From Flavobacterium sp. JAD_PAG50586_2 (GTDB lineage Bacteria > Bacteroidota > Bacteroidia > Flavobacteriales > Flavobacteriaceae): a stretch of 64,000 nucleotides of DNA. The stretch lies in the NCBI GenBank assembly GCA_023213215.1, contig CP096136.1, forward strand, positions 2,480,001 to 2,544,000, given 5' to 3'. A model generated the notes under the pieces. It was not told the origin of the DNA and did not search any database. It saw nothing but the letters and a program-made list of their open reading frames with translations. Below, piece after piece: positions 57,459 through 64,000 of the stretch. The translations under genes and the position numbers were made by a program. Each line of letters begins with the position of its first letter. Position 1 is the first letter of the stretch.

Positions 57459-60400
57459 ATGCGCAACGGTTTAATGTTATTTTTTATGCTTTGTATGGCG
57501 GGAATCCCCCAGGTTTCGGGACAACAATCTGCCATTTATACAAACAACTGGTCTGAATTTGACAACGCGGTTTTATTGTTCAAGGATAAACAATACCAAT
57601 CGGCTCAGATTCTTTTTGATAAAGTAAAACAAAACAATCCTTCACAGGATATCCAGGCAGACTGTGCTTATTACATTGCTATTTGTGCTATTCATCTTAA
57701 TCAAAGCAACGCCGATGAACTAATCGAAAAATTCATCTCGGATTATCCAACGAGTTCCAAGCAAAATCAAGCCTATATCGAAGTGGCTGGGTATTATTTT
57801 GACCAGGGGAAATTTCCACAGGCTTTGCAGTATTTCGAAAAGGTAGACGAAAGTGCTTTGTCTTATGAGCAGGAAGAGAAATTTACCTTCCAAAAAGGAT
57901 ATGCGAATTTCACAGCCGGAAATAAAAAAGAAGCTGCTGATTATTTCAAAAGAGTCGAGAATTCTAAGGAATATGGTACACAAGCCAAGTATTATCTTGG
58001 ATTCATGCAATATGAAGGCAACAATTATCAGGAAGCCAACAAGTATTTCACTCAGGTGGAAGGCGAAGACAAATATGCCGAAAAACTGTCTTATTTCAAG
58101 GCTGATATGGCCTTCAAATCGGGCGATTTTCAAAAAGCAATTGACGCTGGGTTTACAGCAATGCCAAAATCGAATGCCTCTGAAAAATCAGAGTTGAATA
58201 AAATCATAGGTGAAAGTTATTTCAACCTGAAACAATATGACAAAGCTTTACCTTATCTAAAAGAATACAAAGGCAAAAAGGGAAAATGGAGCAACACCGA
58301 TTATTATCAGTTGGGCTACACTTATTACATGCAGAAAGATTACGAAAACGCCATTTTACAATTCAATAAAATTATCGACGGAAAGGATTCTGTAGCGCAG
58401 AATGGTTATTATCATTTGGGAGAATGTTATTTCAAAACCGATAAAAAACAACAGGCCTTAAATGCATTCAAAAGTGCTTCCGAAATGGATTTTGACAAGA
58501 AAATACAGGAAGATGCAAATCTGAATTACGCCAAGCTTAGCTACGAAATCGGAAACTCTTACCAAAGTGTCCCTGATGTTTTAGCTGCTTTTCTTGAAAA
58601 ATATCCAACATCGCCAGCTAAAGCTGAAATCGAAAACCTGTTGATTAATTCCTATATCACTTCTAAGAATTACAAAGCTGCTTTGGCCTTATTGGAGAAA
58701 AATAATTCTCCGGAAAATAAGGTAGCCTATCAAAAAGTGTTGTTTTACAGAGGAATAGAATTGTTTACGGACGGCAGCTATTCGGAAGCATTAGCGATGT
58801 TTAAGAAATCAATGGCGAATCCAAAAAATGAAAGAATTACTGCCCGAGCCACTTTCTGGAAAGGGGAAACAGAATATGTTTTGGATAATTTCAGCAACGC
58901 GACTGACAATTTCAAACAGTTTGAAGCGTCGGCTGAAGCCAAAAATACTCCGGAATATAAGAACATCAATTACAACATTGCTTATGCTTATTTCAAACAA
59001 AAGGAATACGAGCAGGCTGGGAATTATTTCCAGAAATACGTTGACGGACCAAAAGACGATAAAGTTCGTTTGACCGATGCCTACCTGCGTTTGGGAGATA
59101 GCCGATTCGTGACTTCAAAATACTGGCCTGCCATGGATGCTTACAACAAAGCCATTGACATGAAAGGTATCGACGCCGATTATGCTGCGTTTCAAAAAGC
59201 ATTGAGTTACGGATTTGTGGGTAAAAATGACAAGAAAATTGATGACTTCAATTCGTTTCTGACCAAATTCAAAACGTCACAATACCGTGATGATGCTTTG
59301 TTCGAATTGGCAAATACCTACACGACCGAAAACAAAACGGATTTGGCAATAAGCACTTACGATCAATTGTTACGCGAATTCAAAAATGGTTCGTTCGCAT
59401 CTAAAGCAATTCTACGTCAGGGATTAGTTAATTATAACGCACAGCGAAATGAAGCAGCCATCGTAAAATTCAAGGAAGTGGCAGCCAAATATCCAAGAAC
59501 ACCTGAAGCCTCAGAAGCAGTAGCAACAGCAAGACTGGTTTATATGGATTTGGGTAAGGTAAACGAATATGCATCGTGGGTAAGAACCTTGGACTTCGTT
59601 GAAGTTTCCGATGCCGATTTGGATAATGATACTTATGAAGCAGCTGAAAAACAATATTTGCAGAATAATACAAAACAGGCAATTACAAGTTTAAGTGGTT
59701 ATGTTTCCCAATTTCCAAACGGAATTCACGCACTGAAGGCTAATTTCTATCTGGCACAGTCCTTATATGCAGACGGAAAGGAAAGCAACTCGGTTCCTAA
59801 TTACGAATATGTAATCGGAAAACCAAGAAACGAATTTACTGAGCAATCATTGGCACGTTTGGCAGAAATCCATTTGAAAAAAATGATTACACCAAAGCGG
59901 TTCCGGTATTGCAGCGTTTGGAAACAGAAGCCGATTTTCCTCAGAACGTAACGTTTGCACAAGCTAATTTAATGCGTGCGTATTACGACCAGAAAGATTA
60001 CTCCAATGCAGTTGTCTATGCTGATAAGGTTTTGGCCAATCCAAAAACAGACAATAAGGTAAAAAGTGATGCGCAGATTATTGTGGCTCGTGCTGCAATA
60101 AAAGTAAATGACGAACCTAAGGCAAGAACGGCTTATGCAAAACTGTTAACTATAGCCAAAGGGGAATTAGCGGCAGAAGCCTTGTATTATGATGCTTACT
60201 TCAAAAATAAAGACGGCAAATATGAAGATTCGAATAAAACGGTTCAGAAATTGGCGAAGGATTATTCAGGTTATAAATATTTCGGAGCCAAAGGCCTAAT
60301 TGTAATGGCGAAAAACTATTTCCAGATGAAAGATAATTTTAGCGCTACGTCAATTTTAGACAGCGTTATTAAAAACTTTAAAGACTTCCCGGATGTAGTC

Positions 60401-60472
60401 GAGGAAGCTCAGGCAGAACTACGTATCGTCAAAGGCGAAGCTGCTAAAACGAATTCATCACTAACAGAATAA
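57459..60472 (+). CDS. Large periplasmic TPR protein, frameshifted
   Basis: 1004 residues after repair. Signal peptide MRNGLMLFFMLCMAGIPQVSG, then at least 20 TPR units (YQSAQILFDKVKQ, NYQEANKYFTQVEG, YENAILQFNKII). An A7 run (59877-59883) breaks the frame; one more A gives HLKKNDYTKAVPVLQRLETE joined to the last 180 residues. Close to BamD/YfgC-type outer-membrane scaffold TPRs by pattern only. The barrel gene 80 bp downstream is likely its partner. Confidence 0.9.
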
Positions 60473-60552
60473 GTAAAAAGATATTAGAACGCAGAACGCA
60501 GATTACAAAAAAAACTGCTTTCTGCTTTCTGAATTCTTAAATCTAAATAAAC

Positions 60553-62282
60553 ATGAAACAAACAAAATATATCCTATTAATAGCAATTGTTGGAATCACG
60601 CAGTTTTCTTTGGCACAAAAGAAGGACGACAACATCGGAACCGAAGTCGTAAACGTTGTGAAGCCTTATTCGCCATCGATTTCCGATGCGTTTAAAGTGA
60701 AGGAAACACCAACTTTGGATGATGAAGATACTTCCAAAAAGAAAATATCCAATACAATATTTTCTCATTTCCAGTTGCATCCACTTTTGCACCGGCGAAA
60801 GGAAAAGCAGCCAATGTAGATAAAAGCGCCGAGGAGAAAATATTCAGCAACTATATGACTTTAGCGGCTGGAAATTACGGAACCGTAAACGCAGAGCTTT
60901 TCGTTACAGAAAATGTCAGCAATACCGATTATTTTGGTGGAATGTTACGCCACAATTCAACTCAGGGAGGAATTGATAAAATAACTCTGGATGATAAAAT
61001 GTTGAATACTTCTTTGGATCTAACTTACGGAAGCCGCAGTAATGGAATGTCGTGGAATGCAGATTTGGGTTATAAACATCAAATATATAACTGGTACGGA
61101 ATTTACCCGGGTTTATTGCCTGACACAACAATAGAAGGAATAGACGAAAGGCAAACTTATCACACACTATATGTTGGCGGAAGATTGAGTGCGGGCGAAA
61201 TCCTAAAGGAAAGTAGTGTAAAATTCAGCCGTTTCTGGGATGCGTTTGGTTCGGCCGAAAATCGTTTTGTAGCAAAACCATCTTTAGAATTCGACATCGT
61301 TGAACAAAAGATAAAAGCCAATTTTGTATTGGATTATATCAGTGGTTCATTCGACCAAAATCTTGACAAGACGGCTTCGATAAAATACGGATTTACAAAT
61401 GTTGGTTTCCAGCCAAGCATCAAAATCAATAAAAATGATTTATCGATGAATCTTGGAGTGGGATTCTTTTACAGCGCTGCGCAAGAAGAAGGCGAAAGTA
61501 AATTCTTCATTTATCCTCAGGTTACAGCTGCTTATAAAGTCGTTGGCGATTTAATGATTTTCTACGCTGGTGCGGAAGGAACATTACAGCAGAACTCCTA
61601 CAGCGATTTTGCACAGGAAAATTTCTTTGTGTCACCAACTCTTGGAGTAGCACCAACTGACCAGAAATACGATGTATATGCAGGATTAAAAGGAAAATTG
61701 GCAAGTAGTGTAAGCTATAATATCCGAGGTTCTTATAAAAACGAAGAAGGAAAGGCTATATTCAAAAGCAATCTTTATGATCATGCCAATGCCAATACAG
61801 ATGGTTACACTTATGGTAATTCCTTCGAAGTTGTTTATGATAAAGTGAAAACCCTAAGTTTATTTGGGGAACTGAAAGCCGATTTCTCTAAAAATGTTTC
61901 TTTCGGAATCAACGGAACATTCAGTAGTTTTTCTACAGAAGCAGAAGCAGAAGCATGGAATCTGCCGGCAATAAAACTGGCCACAACTCTTGATGTAAAC
62001 ATTACGCCAAAATGGTACGCCGGAACAAGTTTGTTCTTCGTAGGCGAAAGAAAGGATATTTTCAGGCAGGCTACAATAACATTGCCTTTTCCACCAGATG
62101 AAGAAATTACGCTTAAGAGCTTTTTCGATTTGAATGCACATGTTGGCTATAAATTCAGTGAGCGAATGACCTTCTTCCTAAAAGGAAACAATTTAGCCAA
62201 TCAGAATTACGAAAGATGGTTCAACTATCCGGTTCAGGGTCTTCAGGTTATGGGAGGCGCAAGTTATAAATTTGATTTCTAA
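60553..62282 (+). CDS. Outer-membrane beta-barrel (TonB-receptor-like) protein, frameshifted
   Basis: 576 residues after repair. Signal peptide MKQTKYILLIAIVGITQFSLA; then alternating strands with aromatic girdles (GGMLRHNSTQGG, SWNADLGYKHQIYNWYG, FLKGNNLANQNYERW) ending in GGASYKFDF with a terminal Phe, typical of an OM barrel. Frame breaks near 60736-60745 (AAAAAGAAAA): one more A gives KKENIQYNIFSFPVASTFAP. No plug domain or TonB box is obvious. Follows the large TPR gene. Confidence 0.82.
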
Positions 62283-62302
62283 AAAATAATAATTTCAAAA
62301 TG

Positions 62303-62339
62303 AATCCTGTAGAGTATATTTGCCTTACAGGATTTTTTT
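62303..62339 (+). terminator. Terminator of the barrel gene, with a promoter box in its loop
   Basis: Arms AATCCTGTA (62303-62311) and TACAGGATT (62326-62334) followed by T7. The loop contains TATATTTG (62315-62322), a perfect -7 box for the next gene. Confidence 0.8.
62315..62322 (+). promoter_or_regulatory. -7 element of the Gre-like gene, inside the terminator loop
   Basis: TATATTTG, 30 nt before the ATG at 62353, with TTTC at 62293-62296 (18 bp upstream) as a weak -33. Confidence 0.55.
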
Positions 62340-62352
62340 ATTTCCCAAAACC

Positions 62353-62801
62353 ATGACTTTAAAAAAAAGGTTCTTCTTCGCTACCAGGAAATGCTCCAGG
62401 ATCGTATTGATGTTTTTCAGGATATGATTTCGGACCTGACCGAAGATGCTCAAAACGATGCCAAAGGTTCGGCGGGAGACAAACACGAAACGGCTTTATC
62501 GATGATGCATCTGGAACAGGAAAAACTCAATCATAAGTTAAAGGAAATCCTCGAACAAAAAACAATACTCGATAAGATTGATGCATCACAAGCGCACAAG
62601 AAAGTAGCATTGGGAAGTATGGTTCAGGCAAATGGAATGACGCTATTCTTAAGCGCAGCCTTGCCAAAATTAATCATAGAAGACAAATCAATATTCGCAC
62701 TCTCGCCTCAATCGCCTCTGGGAAGTAAACTCATGGGAAATGAGCAAGGATTTTCATTTGATATGAATGGGAAGTCATATACAATTGAAAGCGTTTCTTA
62801 G
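62353..62801 (+). CDS. GreA/GreB-like protein, frameshifted at codons 3-6
   Basis: 149 aa after repair. ATG at 62353 followed by an A8 run (62361-62368); one more A gives MTLKKKVLLRYQEMLQDRID and the long frame. An acidic helical hairpin (AKGSAGDKHETALSMMHLEQEKLNHKLKE) is followed by a compact C-terminal domain (GSMVQANGMTLFLSAALP, FSFDMNGKSYTIESV), the layout of Gre transcript-cleavage factors. Databases often call this group 3-oxoacyl-ACP synthase, which the sequence does not support. Identity is by architecture only. Confidence 0.75.
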
Positions 62802-62958
62802 CAATTCTTAACCAATAGTCACTTTTTTTATAATTTAAATTTCATTATTTAATATTATTTCATTTTTAAGTTATAATTTATAACTAAATAATCTATTATG
62901 TTTTTCATTTATAACTATTATTCCATCTTTGCCCTATCAAAATAAAATAAAAGAGATT

Positions 62959-64000
62959 ATGTGCGGAATTGTATGTGCGTTTGACTTAAAACAAAAAGCG
63001 GAAACCCTAAGGCCTAAAGTACTGGAAATGTCTAAAATCATCCGTCACCGTGGCCCGGACTGGAGTGGGATTTTTAGTAATGATAAGGCTATCCTCTCTC
63101 ACGAGCGTTTGGCGATTGTCGACCCTGCTTCTGGGAAACAGCCTTTATTCAGTGAAGATAAAAGCCTTGTTTTGGCAGCAAATGGAGAAATATACAACCA
63201 CAGGGAGTTACGCAAACAGTTCGAAGGAAAATATAAGTTCCAAACCGAAAGCGACTGCGAGGTTATTTTGGCTTTATATAAAGAAAAAGGCGTCCATTTT
63301 TTAGATGAGATGAATGGTATTTTCGGATTCGCAATATATGATGTAGAGAATGATGAGTATTTTATTGCACGCGACCACATGGGAATCATTCCGTTATACA
63401 TTGGGTGGGACCAAAACGGAACTTTCTATGTGGCGTCCGAATTAAAAGCGTTGGAAGGCTATTGCACCAAAATCCAGTTGTTTCCTCCCGGACATTATAT
63501 GTCAGGTAAAGATGGCGAATTTGTACAATGGTATAAAAGGGAATGGACAGAATTCGATGCCGTAAAAGAAAATGAAACCAGCATAACCGAAATCAAAAAA
63601 GCATTGGAAGCTGCGGTTCACAGACAGCTAATGAGCGATGTTCCCTATGGCGTTTTACTTTCCGGTGGTTTGGATTCTTCAATCACTTCGGCTATAGCCA
63701 AAAAATACGCACAAAAACGTATAGAATCCGGAGATACTGTTGATGCCTGGTATCCGCAATTGCATTCGTTTGCTGTGGGTTTAGAAGGTTCGCCCGATTT
63801 GGCTGCTGCCCAAAAGGTAGCCGATCATTTAGGAACGATCCATCACGAAATCAAATTCACAATCCAGGAAGGATTAGACGCTGTCCGTGATGTCATTTAC
63901 AATATTGAAACTTATGATGTAACAACGATAAGAGCTTCAACCCCAATGTACCTGATGGCCCGTGTAATCAAATCTATGGGAATCAAAATGGTATTGTCTG
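62959..64000 (+). CDS. asnB: Asparagine synthase (glutamine-hydrolysing) AsnB, 3' end outside window
   Basis: 347 residues visible of about 555. Starts MCGIV with the nucleophile Cys2 of class II glutamine amidotransferases, then RHRGPDWSG, HERLAIVDP, NGEIYNH, and the synthetase PP-loop LLSGGLDSS near residues 232-240. Makes asparagine from aspartate using glutamine and ATP. The open frame has no break here. Its upstream region (62802-62958) is AT-rich with no clear box. Confidence 0.96.
   Translation, partial: MCGIVCAFDLKQKAETLRPKVLEMSKIIRHRGPDWSGIFSNDKAILSHERLAIVDPASGKQPLFSEDKSLVLAANGEIYNHRELRKQFEGKYKFQTESDCEVILALYKEKGVHFLDEMNGIFGFAIYDVENDEYFIARDHMGIIPLYIGWDQNGTFYVASELKALEGYCTKIQLFPPGHYMSGKDGEFVQWYKREWTEFDAVKENETSITEIKKALEAAVHRQLMSDVPYGVLLSGGLDSSITSAIAKKYAQKRIESGDTVDAWYPQLHSFAVGLEGSPDLAAAQKVADHLGTIHHEIKFTIQEGLDAVRDVIYNIETYDVTTIRASTPMYLMARVIKSMGIKMVLS

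Noticed and set aside
1..64000. Mobile element, prophage or tRNA
   Set aside because: No transposase, integrase, terminal inverted repeats, or cloverleaf sequence was recognised; the repeats found lack mobility genes.

Overview
The window comes from a Bacteroidetes chromosome, very probably Flavobacterium or a close relative. Evidence: low GC; promoters with the Bacteroidetes -7 box TAnnTTTG; several C-terminal type IX secretion (T9SS) sorting domains; gene orders such as DUF1599 / BT_3928-type DoxX / tpiA, relA-fur-purA and spoIIM-DUF4129-DUF4350-moxR-DUF58. No rRNA, tRNA, insertion sequence, prophage or CRISPR array was seen.

Layout. 1-13.5 kb: housekeeping genes, mostly minus strand (LigB dioxygenase fragment, clpS, prmA, tpiA, thioredoxin-like and DoxX membrane proteins, folP, rlmH, aroE, TPR protein, class III aminotransferase, OstA-like protein). 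13.6-20.4 kb: a sensor kinase and LytTR regulator reading into a 1311-residue secreted leucine-rich-repeat protein. 20.5-26 kb: GH13 amylase, a HisKA-like coiled-coil protein without ATPase domain, a secreted sugar dehydrogenase, a lipoprotein and an SRPBCC protein. 26-28.2 kb: a small accessory island with an unrecognised helical protein, a 21-bp heptad-encoding repeat track, and a DUF1778/GNAT toxin-antitoxin pair behind a 313-nt G-free leader built from 25 copies of a 9-bp repeat. 28.3-34.2 kb: purA, fur, YdeI-like, relA/spoT, DoxX, SpoU methyltransferase. 34.2-41.2 kb: the MoxR/DUF58/SpoIIM membrane cluster with a divergent RDD gene. 41.2-56.6 kb: surface polysaccharide locus (FemAB-like, FdtA/FdtB-type dTDP-amino-sugar genes, Wzx flippase, acyltransferase, four glycosyltransferases, a GT-C-like membrane protein) with T9SS cargo and a subtilase. 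56.5-64 kb: ftsE, a 1004-residue TPR protein with an outer-membrane barrel protein, a Gre-like protein and the start of asnB.

Main caveat: at least 15 of about 60 genes carry a frameshift, nearly all repaired by adding one base to a homopolymer (A/T runs, once a G run). relA/spoT, aroE and a glycan flippase are affected. This one-directional bias looks like homopolymer undercalling in the assembly, not real gene loss, so these genes are given as single spans with the break position.

Most worth following up is the 26.7-28.2 kb island: an inverted repeat overlapping the TA promoter, a guanine-free minisatellite leader, and the adjacent 21-bp track.
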